Both the position numbers and the translations under genes were made by a program. The notes beneath the pieces were generated by a model. The model saw only the letters and a list, made by a program, of their open reading frames with translations. It was not told where the DNA came from and did no database searches. A stretch of 64,000 nucleotides of DNA, from positions 5,208,001-5,272,000 of the forward strand of contig NZ_CP085193.1 of the NCBI RefSeq assembly GCF_024298965.1, in the 5' to 3' direction. Shown here in pieces: positions 19,107 to 27,863 of this stretch (the first letter of the stretch is position 1; every line of letters begins with the position of its first letter). The DNA is from Streptomyces rapamycinicus NRRL 5491. Its GTDB lineage: Bacteria > Actinomycetota > Actinomycetes > Streptomycetales > Streptomycetaceae.

Positions 19107-19940
19107 TCAGCTCTCCTTTCCGGCTGCGCTGGGCTCGGCCGCCGCCGCGGCGGGCGCCTCGGCCTTGCCGGCCTCGGTGGTGGGCGCGGCGGACTGCTGC
19201 GGCTTACGGCCACGGCCACCGCGCTCGCCACCACGGCGCTGCGGGCGGTCGCTGCCACCACGCGACGGGCGGTTGCCGGCGCGGGCGGCCGCGTTCTCGG
19301 CGCGGACCTCGGCGATGTTCTTCACGTCGCCCTTGTAGATCCACACCTTGACGCCGATGCGGCCGAAGGTGGTCTTGGCCTCGAAGAAGCCGTAGTCGAC
19401 GTTCGCGCGGAGCGTGTGCAGGGGCACGCGGCCCTCGCGGTAGAACTCCGAGCGGGACATCTCGGCGCCGCCGAGACGGCCACCACACTGGATCTTGATG
19501 CCCTTGGCACCGGCCTTCATCGAGCTCTGCATCGACTTGCGCATCGCACGACGGAAGGAGACGCGGGAGGAGAGCTGCTCGGCGACGGCCTGGGCCACCA
19601 GCTGAGCGTCCACCTCGGGGTTCTTCACCTCGAGGATGTTGAGCTGCACCTGCTTGCCGGTGAGCTTCTCCAGCTCGCCGCGGATACGGTCGGCCTCCGC
19701 GCCGCGGCGGCCGATGACGATGCCCGGCCGGGCGGTGTGGATGTCGACGCGGACGCGGTCACGGGTGCGCTCGATCTCCACCTTGGAGATACCGGCGCGC
19801 TCCATGCCCTTCGTCATCATCCGGCGGATGGCGACGTCTTCCTTGACGTAGTCCTTGTACAGCTTGTCGGCGTACCAACGCGACTTGAAGTCGGTGGTGA
19901 TGCCGAGCCGGAACCCGTGCGGGTTTACCTTCTGGCCCAT
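19107..19940 (-). CDS. rpsC: 30S ribosomal protein S3
   Basis: A 277-residue S3 with [20 protein letters not shown], the KH RNA-binding domain ([18 protein letters not shown]) and the S3 C-terminal domain ([20 protein letters not shown]). A long tail from about residue 215, rich in Arg, Gly and Ala, is typical of actinobacterial S3. S3 lines the mRNA entry channel. Its first base is shared with the rplV stop. Confidence 0.98.
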   Translation of the reverse strand: MGQKVNPHGFRLGITTDFKSRWYADKLYKDYVKEDVAIRRMMTKGMERAGISKVEIERTRDRVRVDIHTARPGIVIGRRGAEADRIRGELEKLTGKQVQLNILEVKNPEVDAQLVAQAVAEQLSSRVSFRRAMRKSMQSSMKAGAKGIKIQCGGRLGGAEMSRSEFYREGRVPLHTLRANVDYGFFEAKTTFGRIGVKVWIYKGDVKNIAEVRAENAAARAGNRPSRGGSDRPQRRGGERGGRGRKPQQSAAPTTEAGKAEAPAAAAAEPSAAGKES

Positions 19941-20287
19941 TACCGGGTTCCTTCCTTGCTGCTGACGACCACGGTGATGTGGCTGGTCCGCTTGCGGATC
20001 CGGTAGGCGCGGCCCTGGGCGCGCGGACGGAACCGCTTCAGAGTCGGGCCCTCGTCGACGTACGCCTCGGAGATGACGAGGCTGTCGGCGTCGGTGTGGT
20101 CGTAGTTGTGCGCGGCGTTGGCGATGGCGCTGTCCAGCACCTTGCCGACCGGCACGCTCGCGGCCTGCGGGGCGAAACGCAGGACCGCCTGGGCCTCCGT
20201 GGCACTCATGCCACGGATGAGGTCCACCACGCGGCGGGCCTTCATGGGCGTGACGCGGATGTACCGCGCCTGGGCCCTGGCTTCCAT
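19940..20287 (-). CDS. rplV: 50S ribosomal protein L22
   Basis: The protein has 115 residues from ATG 20287 ([20 protein letters not shown]). I chose this start because GAAGGGA lies six bases upstream; the earlier ATG would add nine residues without a site as good. L22 lines the exit tunnel, and its beta-hairpin includes [20 protein letters not shown], the region where macrolide-resistance changes arise. No obvious deletion is present. Confidence 0.97.
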   Translation of the reverse strand: MEARAQARYIRVTPMKARRVVDLIRGMSATEAQAVLRFAPQAASVPVGKVLDSAIANAAHNYDHTDADSLVISEAYVDEGPTLKRFRPRAQGRAYRIRKRTSHITVVVSSKEGTR

Positions 20288-20327
20288 GGTTGTCCCTTCA
20301 GTGTCTGTCATGAGTCTTTTCCGCTGA

Positions 20328-20609
20328 TCAGCGACGACGCGACTTGCGGTCGTCCTTCTCATGGCCGCGGAAGGTGCGGGTCGGCGCGAACTCGCCGAGC
20401 TTGTGGCCGACCATCGACTCGGTGACGAACACCGGGACGTGCTTGCGGCCGTCGTGCACCGCGATCGTGTGGCCGAGCATGGCCGGGACGATCATCGAGC
20501 GGCGGGACCAGGTCTTGATGACGTTCTTGGTGCCTGCTTCGTTCTGCGTGTCCACCTTCTTGATCAGGTGGTCGTCGACGAAGGGCCCCTTCTTGAGACT
20601 GCGCGGCAT
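20328..20609 (-). CDS. rpsS: 30S ribosomal protein S19
   Basis: A 93-residue S19 beginning [20 protein letters not shown] with the signature [29 protein letters not shown] split across its middle. It forms a complex with S13 in the 30S head. It lies 12 bases after rplB. Confidence 0.98.
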   Translation of the reverse strand: MPRSLKKGPFVDDHLIKKVDTQNEAGTKNVIKTWSRRSMIVPAMLGHTIAVHDGRKHVPVFVTESMVGHKLGEFAPTRTFRGHEKDDRKSRRR

Positions 20610-20621
20610 CTAAACCCGCTC

Positions 20622-21458
20622 CTAGCGCTTCTTGTTCGTCTTGCGGCGGCGGACGATGTACTTGTTGCTGGCCTTCTTCGGCGAGCGCGTACGGCCCTCC
20701 TTCTGACCCCACGGCGAGACCGGGTGGCGACCACCGGAGGTCTTGCCCTCACCACCACCGTGCGGGTGGTCGACGGGGTTCATGACCACACCACGAACGG
20801 TCGGGCGGACGCCCTTCCAGCGCATGCGGCCGGCCTTGCCCCAGTTGATGTTCGACTGCTCGGCGTTGCCGACCTCGCCGACGGTGGCGCGGCAGCGGAC
20901 GTCGACCAGGCGGATCTCACCGGACGGCATGCGCAGGTGGGCCATGGAGCCCTCCTTCGCCAGCAGCTGCACGGAGGCACCCGCGGAGCGGGCGAACTTC
21001 GCGCCGCCACCGGGCCGCAGCTCGATGGCGTGGAGCGTGGTACCAACCGGGATGTTGCGCAGCGCGAGGTTGTTACCGGGCTTGATGTCGGCGCCGGGGC
21101 CGTTCTCGATCCGGTCGCCCTGCGTCAGGCCGCGCGGCGCGAGGATGTAGCGCTTCTCGCCGTCGGCGTAGTGCAGCAGCGCGATGCGCGCGGTGCGGTT
21201 GGGGTCGTATTCGATGTGCGCGACCTTCGCCGGGACGCCGTCCTTGTCGTGACGGCGGAAGTCGATCACGCGGTACGCACGCTTGTGACCGCCACCCTGG
21301 TGGCGGACCGTGATGCGGCCGGCGTTGTTACGACCACCCTTGCTGTGCAGCGGGCGGACCAGCGACTTCTCCGGCGTGGACCGCGTGATCTCGACGAAGT
21401 CGGCGACGCTGGAGCCACGACGGCCCGGGGTCGTCGGCTTGTACTTGCGGATACCCAT
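20622..21458 (-). CDS. rplB: 50S ribosomal protein L2
   Basis: A 278-residue L2 with [20 protein letters not shown] and the peptidyl-transferase-proximal loop [20 protein letters not shown], which includes the conserved histidine of the family. L2 is needed for subunit association. It follows rplW after 47 bases. Confidence 0.99.
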   Translation of the reverse strand: MGIRKYKPTTPGRRGSSVADFVEITRSTPEKSLVRPLHSKGGRNNAGRITVRHQGGGHKRAYRVIDFRRHDKDGVPAKVAHIEYDPNRTARIALLHYADGEKRYILAPRGLTQGDRIENGPGADIKPGNNLALRNIPVGTTLHAIELRPGGGAKFARSAGASVQLLAKEGSMAHLRMPSGEIRLVDVRCRATVGEVGNAEQSNINWGKAGRMRWKGVRPTVRGVVMNPVDHPHGGGEGKTSGGRHPVSPWGQKEGRTRSPKKASNKYIVRRRKTNKKR

Positions 21459-21505
21459 TTCTCAGTCCTCGGAAGATTCCGGACTTCTGGACGTTCCGAT
21501 CCCCG

Positions 21506-21832
21506 TTAGGAGACCGGGCCGCCGAAGATGTCGATGCGGTCGCCCTCGGCGAGGGTCACGATGGCGCGCTTGGTGTCCTTGCGCTTGCCGTAGCCGGTGC
21601 GGGTGCGCTTGCGCTTGCCCTGCCGGTTGATCGTGTTGACCCCGGTGACCTTGACCGAGAAGACCGCCTCGACGGCCTGCTTGATCTGGGTCTTGTTCGC
21701 GCGCGGGTCGACGATGAACGTGTACTTGTTCTCGTCCAGCAGCGCGTAGCTCTTCTCCGAGACCACCGGCTTGACGAGGACGTCGCGGGGGTCGGTGAAG
21801 GTCTTGCTGGTGACAGCGGTCGCCTCACTCAT
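21506..21832 (-). CDS. rplW: 50S ribosomal protein L23
   Basis: A 108-residue L23 with [21 protein letters not shown] and [21 protein letters not shown]. It sits at the exit tunnel, where trigger factor and SRP dock. Its first base overlaps the rplD stop. Confidence 0.98.
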   Translation of the reverse strand: MSEATAVTSKTFTDPRDVLVKPVVSEKSYALLDENKYTFIVDPRANKTQIKQAVEAVFSVKVTGVNTINRQGKRKRTRTGYGKRKDTKRAIVTLAEGDRIDIFGGPVS

Positions 21833-22485
21833 CAGGCGGCGCTCCCTTCGGTCTTCTCAGCGGCCTTGGGACCAGCCACGAAGGACTCGAAGGCGGCCTT
21901 GGTGAAGACCACGTCGTCGGAGACGAGCACGTCGTACGTGTTCAGCTGGCCCGGCTCCAGGATGTGCACCTGGGGCAGGTTGCGGGCGGACAGCCACGCG
22001 GCCTCGTCGCTCCGCTCGGCGATCAGGAGCACGTTCTTGCGCTCACTGATCCTGCCCAGCAGGGTCTTCGCGGCCTTGGTGGAGATCTCACCGTCGACCA
22101 CGCCGGTCACGACGTGAATGCGCTCGTGACGCGCCCGGTCGGAGAGGGCGCCGCGCAGCGCGGCGGCCTTCATCTTCTTCGGGGTGCGCTGGCTGTAGTC
22201 GCGCGGCACGGGGCCGTGCACGACGCCACCGCCGGCGAACTGCGGCGCGCGGGTCGAACCCTGGCGCGCGCGGCCGGTGCCCTTCTGGCGGTACGGCTTC
22301 TTGCCACCGCCGCGGACCTCACCACGGGTCTTGGTCTTGTGCGTGCCCTGTCGGGCAGCGGCCAGCTGGGCGACGACGACCTGGTGGATCAGCGGAACGC
22401 TGACCTGCGCGTCGAAGATCTCCGCGGGGAGCTCGACGGACCCGGCCTTGTCGCCTGCCGGCGAAAGGATGTCAATGGTGCTCAT
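21832..22485 (-). CDS. rplD: 50S ribosomal protein L4
   Basis: A 217-residue L4 with the tunnel loop [19 protein letters not shown] and [18 protein letters not shown]4 lines the exit tunnel and in E. coli represses the S10 operon by binding its leader. It follows rplC after eight bases. Confidence 0.98.
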   Translation of the reverse strand: MSTIDILSPAGDKAGSVELPAEIFDAQVSVPLIHQVVVAQLAAARQGTHKTKTRGEVRGGGKKPYRQKGTGRARQGSTRAPQFAGGGVVHGPVPRDYSQRTPKKMKAAALRGALSDRARHERIHVVTGVVDGEISTKAAKTLLGRISERKNVLLIAERSDEAAWLSARNLPQVHILEPGQLNTYDVLVSDDVVFTKAAFESFVAGPKAAEKTEGSAA

Positions 22486-22493
22486 CGGTTACC

Positions 22494-23138
22494 TCAGGCC
22501 CCCTTGGCCGCGGTACGGACCAGGACGAGGCCGCCGTTCGGACCAGGAACCGCTCCCTTGATCAGGAGCAGACCCTTCTCCGCGTCAACGGCGTGGACGG
22601 TCAGGTTCTGGGTGGTGACCCGCTCATTGCCCATGCGGCCGGCCATGCGCAGGCCCTTGAACACGCGGCCCGGGGTGGCGCAGCCACCGATGGAGCCCGG
22701 CGAGCGGTGCTTGCGCTGGGTGCCGTGGCCGGCGCCGAGGCCGCCGAAGCCGTGGCGCTTCATGACACCGGCGGTGCCCTTGCCCTTGCTGGTGCCGGTC
22801 ACGTCGACCTTGACACCGGACTCGAACACCTCGGCCGTGACCTCCTGGCCGAGCGTGTACTCACCGGCGTCGGCGGTACGCAGCTCCACCAGGTGGCGGC
22901 GCGGGGTCACATCCGCCTTGGCGAAGTGGCCCTTGAGCGGCTTGTTCACCTTGCGCGGGTCGATCTCGCCGAAGGCGATCTGGACGGCGCTGTAGCCGTC
23001 CGCGTCATCGGTGCGGACCTGGGTCACGACGCAGGGACCGGCCTTGACGACGGTGACCGGGACGACGCGGTTGTTCTCGTCCCACACCTGCGTCATGCCG
23101 AGCTTCTCGCCCAGGACGCCCTTGATCTGCTTAGCCAT
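22494..23138 (-). CDS. rplC: 50S ribosomal protein L3
   Basis: The protein has 214 residues from ATG 23138 ([20 protein letters not shown]). The family signature is around [21 protein letters not shown]3 initiates 50S assembly near the peptidyl-transferase centre. It starts 13 bases after rpsJ. Confidence 0.98.
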   Translation of the reverse strand: MAKQIKGVLGEKLGMTQVWDENNRVVPVTVVKAGPCVVTQVRTDDADGYSAVQIAFGEIDPRKVNKPLKGHFAKADVTPRRHLVELRTADAGEYTLGQEVTAEVFESGVKVDVTGTSKGKGTAGVMKRHGFGGLGAGHGTQRKHRSPGSIGGCATPGRVFKGLRMAGRMGNERVTTQNLTVHAVDAEKGLLLIKGAVPGPNGGLVLVRTAAKGA

Positions 23139-23151
23139 CTCGCGCGTCACC

Positions 23152-23460
23152 TCAGAGCTTGATCTCGATGTCGACGCCGGCCGGCAGGTCGAGACGCATC
23201 AGCGAGTCAACCGTCTTCGGCGTGGGGTCGAGGATGTCGATGAGGCGCTTGTGCGTACGCATCTCGAAGTGCTCGCGCGAGTCCTTGTACTTGTGCGGCG
23301 ACTTGATGACGCAGTACACGTTCTTCTCTGTGGGCAGCGGCACCGGGCCCGCGACCGACGCACCAGTCCGGGTCACCGTCTCGACGATCTTCTTCGCCGA
23401 GGAGTCGATGACCTCGTGGTCGTAAGCCTTGAGCCGGATGCGGATCTTCTGTCCCGCCAT
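23152..23460 (-). CDS. rpsJ: 30S ribosomal protein S10
   Basis: A 102-residue S10 (NusE) beginning [19 protein letters not shown], with the loop around [20 protein letters not shown]. It is both a ribosomal protein and an antitermination factor with NusB. It heads the S10-spc-alpha block and is preceded by a structured leader. Confidence 0.99.
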   Translation of the reverse strand: MAGQKIRIRLKAYDHEVIDSSAKKIVETVTRTGASVAGPVPLPTEKNVYCVIKSPHKYKDSREHFEMRTHKRLIDILDPTPKTVDSLMRLDLPAGVDIEIKL

Positions 23461-23531
23461 GGCTACTTCGTAGTCCTGTCTCTCGTAACGCTCTGGGACC
23501 CGATGGCGTTCGTGTCCTCCTCCACCTCACT

Positions 23532-23607
23532 CCCGACCCACGCGGTCGGGCGTGTCGCAACCCCTCCCGTAAATCTCCGCACGGAGATCCCTGATGAAGG
23601 GGGTTGC
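23532..23607 (-). promoter_or_regulatory. Structured mRNA leader of the S10 operon
   Basis: Read as mRNA, an outer stem (GCAACCCC, paired from 23600-23607 with 23557-23564) encloses a perfect seven-pair hairpin (ATCTCCG-TG-CGGAGAT, 23573-23588). It is followed at once by a third hairpin, CCCGACC-loop-GGTCGGG (23532-23550). The 3' part, about 26 bases, matches the leader of rpsL with one difference. It ends about 70 bases before the rpsJ ATG. A regulatory or processing element is inferred. Confidence 0.6.
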
Positions 23608-24067
23608 TGGGGGAGAAATTCACCCACCGGGCGCCTGGCTGGGGCCCCGCTGACGCTTCCCGGAAGATTCCCGTACTTCCGCCCCTGATCAGGGGCGACG
23701 AGTACTGTGGGACTCGCTTCCGGTCCTCCCGGCGGGAGGCGCGCAGCATCGGCACTCAACCGAGCAACCTGGTCAGTGTGCCATAGCGGCTGCTCCGGAC
23801 GCCAATCAGGGGCCCGGAAGCGTACCCCGCGCGGGGCGCACTTCAAACTCGGCGCGCACCGGGGGGGGCGGCACAGTGGCACGTGCGACTGTGCTGTCCA
23901 ATGTGACCCCGCGCGCAACAGGGGCACAAGCCCCAACCGGTCACCCTCCCCACACGTCTCTCCAGGGGAACACACGACACACTCGCACTCCGGAGCACCG
24001 ACGGCTCACGCGGCATGCGCACGCGGCCGATTCACCCGCCCCGCTGACACCCCCTGGAAGCGCCCCC
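23608..24067. other. Intergenic region with S10 operon promoter and a palindrome
   Basis: No gene is convincing here. A perfect 18-base palindrome, CGCCCCTGATCAGGGGCG, lies at 23680-23697. On the minus strand TTGGAC (23901-23896) is 17 bases from CACTGT (23878-23873), a possible promoter for rpsJ, but the -10 box is weak. The start of the divergent DUF3152 gene at 24068 closes the region. Confidence 0.35.
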
Positions 24068-24880
24068 ATGACCTCCACCGCGCAGGCCCCCGGCCCATCC
24101 ACCTCACCACCGAGACGACGGGGGCGCACCACCCGGAGCGCCCGCCCCCGGAACGTGGTGGTGGCACTGGCCGCCGGTGCGGCCCTGATCGCCGGGGTCG
24201 TGTTCGCGTTACGCGGCGACGGCGGCGGTAAGGGCGCGGCCCGCGCCACGGCCCCGGCGGCCCCGCCGCCCGACGCCATCTCGGCCACCTCCAGACCCCC
24301 TCGCCCGGGCTCCCCCACCACCGCGACCGGCGAGTTCGACACCGCGCGGTCCTCCGGCGCGGTGATCGGCAAGGGAAGCGATCCGCGGCGGTTCAAGGTC
24401 ATGGTGGAGAAGGGCACCGGCATCAACGCGAAGCGGGCCGCGGCCGAAATCTCGGCAATCCTCGCCGACAAGCGCGGCTGGACCAACGACGGCGAGCACT
24501 CCTTCCAGCTGGTCGCCGACGGCCCCTCCGACTTCGAGGTGAAGATCGCCACCCCGGACACGGTCGACGAGATCTGCGGCGCCGTGGGCCTGGACACCCA
24601 TGGCGAGGTCAACTGCGACGCCGGCAGCCAGATCATGGTGAACCTCAAACGCTGGAACACCGGCTCACCGGAGTTCTCCGGCCCCATCGGCGGCTACCGG
24701 GCGCTGATCATCAACCACGAGGTCGGCCACCGCATCGGCCACGGCCACGAGACCTGCCCCGGGAAGGACAGACGGGCGCCGGTGATGATGCAGCAGATAT
24801 ACGGGCTCAAGGGCTGTGTCGCGAACGAGTGGCCCTACGACGCGGAGGGCAGGTACATCGGGGGCCCGGCGGTGTCATGA
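24068..24880 (+). CDS. DUF3152-family membrane-anchored metalloprotease-like protein
   Basis: This 270-residue protein starts at ATG 24068; open sequence upstream is ignored. An Arg-rich N terminus precedes one membrane segment (NVVVALAAGAALIAGVVFAL, ~30-49). A Pro/Ala-rich linker leads to the extracellular DUF3152 domain from ~95 (FKVMVEKGTGINAKRAA). Near residue 217 is HEVGHRIGHGH, which fits the metzincin pattern HExxHxxGxxH, and APVMMQQ follows as a likely Met-turn. The family is called unknown-function in actinobacteria; the zinc-protease reading is inferred from these motifs. Paired cysteines may form disulphides. Confidence 0.85.
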   Translation: MTSTAQAPGPSTSPPRRRGRTTRSARPRNVVVALAAGAALIAGVVFALRGDGGGKGAARATAPAAPPPDAISATSRPPRPGSPTTATGEFDTARSSGAVIGKGSDPRRFKVMVEKGTGINAKRAAAEISAILADKRGWTNDGEHSFQLVADGPSDFEVKIATPDTVDEICGAVGLDTHGEVNCDAGSQIMVNLKRWNTGSPEFSGPIGGYRALIINHEVGHRIGHGHETCPGKDRRAPVMMQQIYGLKGCVANEWPYDAEGRYIGGPAVS

Positions 24881-24883
24881 CGA

Positions 24884-25300
24884 CTACATGTGATCGATCT
24901 GGGTCAGGTCGATGTCGATCATGAAGGGGACGGTCAGCTTCAGCCGCTCGTGATAGATGCCGGTGTTCGTGTAGGAGTTGGTCACCGGGTCCAGCTCATA
25001 GGTGTGCACGGCCGGGCGATCGTTCTCCCCCGCCATCTCGACCAGCCAGAAGTGGGGAATGCCCGCGGCGGCGTACTTGAGGGGCTTGGTCTCGCGGTCC
25101 CGCTCCTCGGAATCCGGCGAGACGACTTCCACAGCGAGCACCACGTCGGCCGCTTCGTACCGAGTCTGCCGCCGACTCTGCTCCGCCTCCGCGCGCACCA
25201 CCAGAAGATCGGGCTCCGGGGCGTGCGGGACCCCCGCGTGGAGCGGCTGCCGAGCGTCCGCCCGAAAGACGGCGTGAGCGACCCCGGCGAAAACGGCCAC
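24884..25300 (-). pseudogene. Uma2-family endonuclease-fold protein, N-terminally truncated
   Basis: The frame encodes the C-terminal two-thirds of a Uma2 (DUF820) protein: PEPDLLVV, then VLAVEVVSPDSEERDRETKPL, KYAAAGIPHFWLVEM, and a strand-rich end. These carry the PD and (E)xVSP blocks of the restriction-like fold. The first ~60 residues of the family are absent. Upstream of ~25300 the DNA matches a different broken gene on the opposite strand, so the truncation is a junction, not a wrong start. An initiating ATG exists, so a short product is possible. Uma2 proteins are abundant in Streptomyces and of unknown role. Confidence 0.65.
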
Positions 25301-25311
25301 GGGCTCCTGCT

Positions 25312-25800
25312 CGTCGAGGAACTGGCGGACCCCTGCGGGAGCTGGAGCAGCACGGGTACCTCGAGCGGGTCCGGGAGCGTACGCCCGAGGGGCGAATCCT
25401 CACCCGGACGTTCTCGTACAACGCCCCGGAGATCACCCGCGCCCGCCGCCGCGCCGGGGAGCCCCGGCCGACGCCGTCCCGCCCGCACCGCCCGTCCAGT
25501 CCCCGCCGCCCCCGGCGCCCGTACCGGTCCGGACTCCCGCGCCGCGACGTCACTCCTCGCGGAGCTGCGCCGCGACGACGACCGCTTACTCCTGCCGAAG
25601 CGGGACGTGCGCCGCCTCGCCCCCGCCGTCACCACCTGGCTGGAGCGGGGCACCACCCCCGAGGCCGTACGCCGCACCCTGGGCGGGAACCTCCCGCCCG
25701 ACCTGCGTCACCCGGCCGCCCTGCTCGCCCATCGCCGAAGCCCGGCCTCTGCCGGGACTGCCAAGAACCCGAGCAGGGGGACACGCCCACCGCCGCCTGA
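25312..25800 (+). pseudogene. Helix-turn-helix regulator remnant with frameshifts
   Basis: Three pieces of one Streptomyces helix-turn-helix protein family lie in different frames. First is the wing-like LRELEQHGYLERVRERTPEG (25333 on) with TRTFSYN. Then, shifted by one frame, comes LLAELRRDDDRLLLPKRDVR, with WLERGTTPEAVRRTL and HPAALLAH. Back in the first frame, the zinc-like end GLCRDCQEPEQGD runs to a stop at 25800. The N terminus and about 40 residues before CRDC are missing. It is broken at the same point (near 25300-25315) as the convergent Uma2 gene. Family recognition is from memory of homologues. Confidence 0.55.
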
Positions 25801-26356
25801 AGGAATCGCCCAGCAAGGTGCGTCTCGGAGTACGAGTACGACACCGTCTCGCGCCTTCGGCGCATGTGAGCATGGGTCCGGGGGATGGGGGGCGAGCGCC
25901 GCCGCCGACTGCCGGGCCGGTTGGGTGTTGAGGCCGTGGCGGCTCGGCGACGCGGGAGCGACGTCCGATCTGGAGTCCGGTGGATCCGGGGCGGCCCCTC
26001 CGGATACCCCCCTCGAAAACGCTTGATCTAACGCAACTAATTTATCAAACAGTTTCCAGGGGTACCCCCACCCCGGCAGTCCGGCGACGGCCCCGCCCTC
26101 CCCGGCGCGGATGCCGCCACCGGCACCCGCTGCGACCGGCCCGGCGCCCGGCGACGCGGCCCGCGCCCCCACTCCCTGCTCCGCTGCTCAATGGCGCCGA
26201 AGGCGCGAAACGAACCCCGCGCCCGGCCACCGGCACCCACTCCGGCCCCGGCCCCGCTCGCCCAGGGCCCCAGCCCGAACCGCCCGGCTCGCTAGCATGG
26301 TTTTGCAGGCTTCCCGTTGCCCGGCGCGGCCGCCGGCCGAGAGAGGAGCGAGCGCC
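25801..26356. other. Non-coding decayed region
   Basis: I see no supportable gene in these 556 bases. Open frames on both strands look like GC-driven shadows. The one notable element is an AT-rich inverted repeat at 26015-26057, listed separately. The region lies between two degraded genes and is best read as debris of former accessory DNA. Confidence 0.5.
26015..26057. promoter_or_regulatory. AT-rich imperfect inverted repeat
   Basis: In a GC-rich setting, GAAAACGCTTGATCTAAC and the reverse complement of TAATTTATCAAACAGTTTCC align as arms of ~18 bases around a GCAA centre. The inner boxes are TTGAT and ATCAA. It looks like a regulator operator or a promoter left from a lost gene pair. No flanking intact gene starts nearby. 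Confidence 0.35.
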
Positions 26357-26613
26357 ATGACGATCGCCCCGGATCACGCTGACCGTGACGCCCTCCGCTA
26401 TCAGTCGATGCGGGACATCGTCGAGCTCCACAGCTCGGCATCCCCGTGTATGTGATCTTCGATCCCCGAACGGGCGAGGGCTCCGTGCTGTCCGACATCC
26501 ACCGCACCCCGCACGGTCCTCGCTACGCGACCCGAAAGGACTTCGTCTACGGGGAGGACATCACGATCGGCGAGTGGACCGTCTCGACCGAGAACCTGCC
26601 GCACTACACATAG
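26357..26613 (+). pseudogene. Second Uma2 gene, internally deleted and frameshifted
   Basis: ATG 26357 begins a Uma2-like N terminus (MTIAPDHADRDALRYQSMRD) that runs into a stop after 32 codons. From 26431, one frame over, the family C terminus appears intact: LGIPVYVIFDPRTGEG, then TPHGPRYATRKDFVYGEDI and IGEWTVST, ending at TAG 26611-26613. The central ~100 residues with the active-site acids are gone. It is a clear remnant, unrelated in position to the other Uma2 fragment. Confidence 0.75.
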
Positions 26614-26704
26614 GGAGCACCGCCCTCGGGAGGCATGCTGGTGCGGCGGACCGGGCCCACGGTAGGTTCGGCGCGCCAGGTCGCCGGGACGAGGGGGGAT
26701 CGGG

Positions 26705-27694
26705 ATGGCCGGGGTGCCGCTGCGGGTGGAGATCTTACGGGCGGGCGAGGAGCATGTGGAGCAGATCGCCCGGCTCGCCGAGTCACGGAGTCTGAACGGG
26801 CCGGACGGCGCCCAGGGGACGGTGGAGGGGGGCTTCCTGGTCTCGGCGTACACCGAGGCCGACTACCGCGCCCGGCTGGAGAGCGCCGAGCACTTCTACG
26901 TGGCGGTCAAGGGCGGGCATGCGCTGGCGTTCCTGCTGGCCTACAGCTCCGCCCAGGTCGAGCCGGACGAATGGCTGAACCGCCGGATCAAGACGGCGCT
27001 CGGCAACTTCCTGGTGATCAAGCAGATCTGTGTGGCCCGTGAGGCGGCGCGGAGCGGCATCGCCTCGATGCTCTACTACCACGTCCTCGACCAGTGGGAC
27101 GAGAGCCCCGTGATCGCCGCCGTGGTCAACGATCCCCCCAACGACGCGTCCGCCCACTTCCACCACAAGCTCGGCTTCCAGGAGCTGACCCGGCTGACCC
27201 CGCCCGACGGGCTGCCCCGGGTGGTGTGGGTGTGGCGCAAACCGCGTGAGGCGATGCTGCACGCGCAGTACGGGATCGCGGTGGACCTCTACAAGCACGA
27301 GGACAACCTCAACTGGCAGAAGCTGAACAACTTCTTCTACATCACCGCGGGCCTCGCGGCCGCCACCGCCTTCTGCCTGGGCAAGGAGGGCGCGGGCGGC
27401 TCCCTCGGCAAGGGGCTGGCGATGATCATCGCGGTCATCGGCGTCGGAGTGTCGCTGGGCTTCTCGCTGATGCTGCGGTTCGGGCGGCAGTACCTCCTGG
27501 CGCGCAAGGAGGCCGTGATCGAGCTCGAGGAGTACATGGCCTGGCACGGCGGCGAGCGGATCGTGAACCGCCGCACCGACGACCCCGGCGCCACCTATCT
27601 GAAGGTGTCCCCGACCGGCGCGATCATGATGCTGCTGCCGGTGCTGGTCGCGGCCTGCTGGCTCGCGGTGCTCGGGGTGCTGATCGCCGACTGA
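26705..27694 (+). CDS. GNAT acetyltransferase fused to a membrane domain
   Basis: This 329-residue protein starts at ATG 26705. Residues ~1-175 look like a GNAT acyltransferase: VKGGHALAFLLAYSS, VIKQICVAREAARSGIASML (the acetyl-CoA loop region) and ASAHFHHKLGFQELTRL. A short acidic linker, YGIAVDLYKHEDNLNWQKLN, is followed by two hydrophobic spans (~212-233 and ~243-265). A basic segment and a last span (~306-328) follow. The linker-plus-two-spans resembles SLATT-type membrane domains found in some defence proteins; that likeness is tentative. The enzyme is predicted at the inner membrane face. Substrate unknown. Confidence 0.75.
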   Translation: MAGVPLRVEILRAGEEHVEQIARLAESRSLNGPDGAQGTVEGGFLVSAYTEADYRARLESAEHFYVAVKGGHALAFLLAYSSAQVEPDEWLNRRIKTALGNFLVIKQICVAREAARSGIASMLYYHVLDQWDESPVIAAVVNDPPNDASAHFHHKLGFQELTRLTPPDGLPRVVWVWRKPREAMLHAQYGIAVDLYKHEDNLNWQKLNNFFYITAGLAAATAFCLGKEGAGGSLGKGLAMIIAVIGVGVSLGFSLMLRFGRQYLLARKEAVIELEEYMAWHGGERIVNRRTDDPGATYLKVSPTGAIMMLLPVLVAACWLAVLGVLIAD

Positions 27695-27863
27695 CGTGGC
27701 CGAAAGGGCCGGCCCCGGCGGGATGCGTCGGCCCCGTGACGGCGATGTGCCCAATCTGTGACCGACACCTCCCGGCCATCGGACAACCTGTCAAGATCAC
27801 CAACCGTCCCTTCACTCGGAGCAGCCGGAGACTACGCGCTGCCGAAGTGACAGGGTCACCAAA

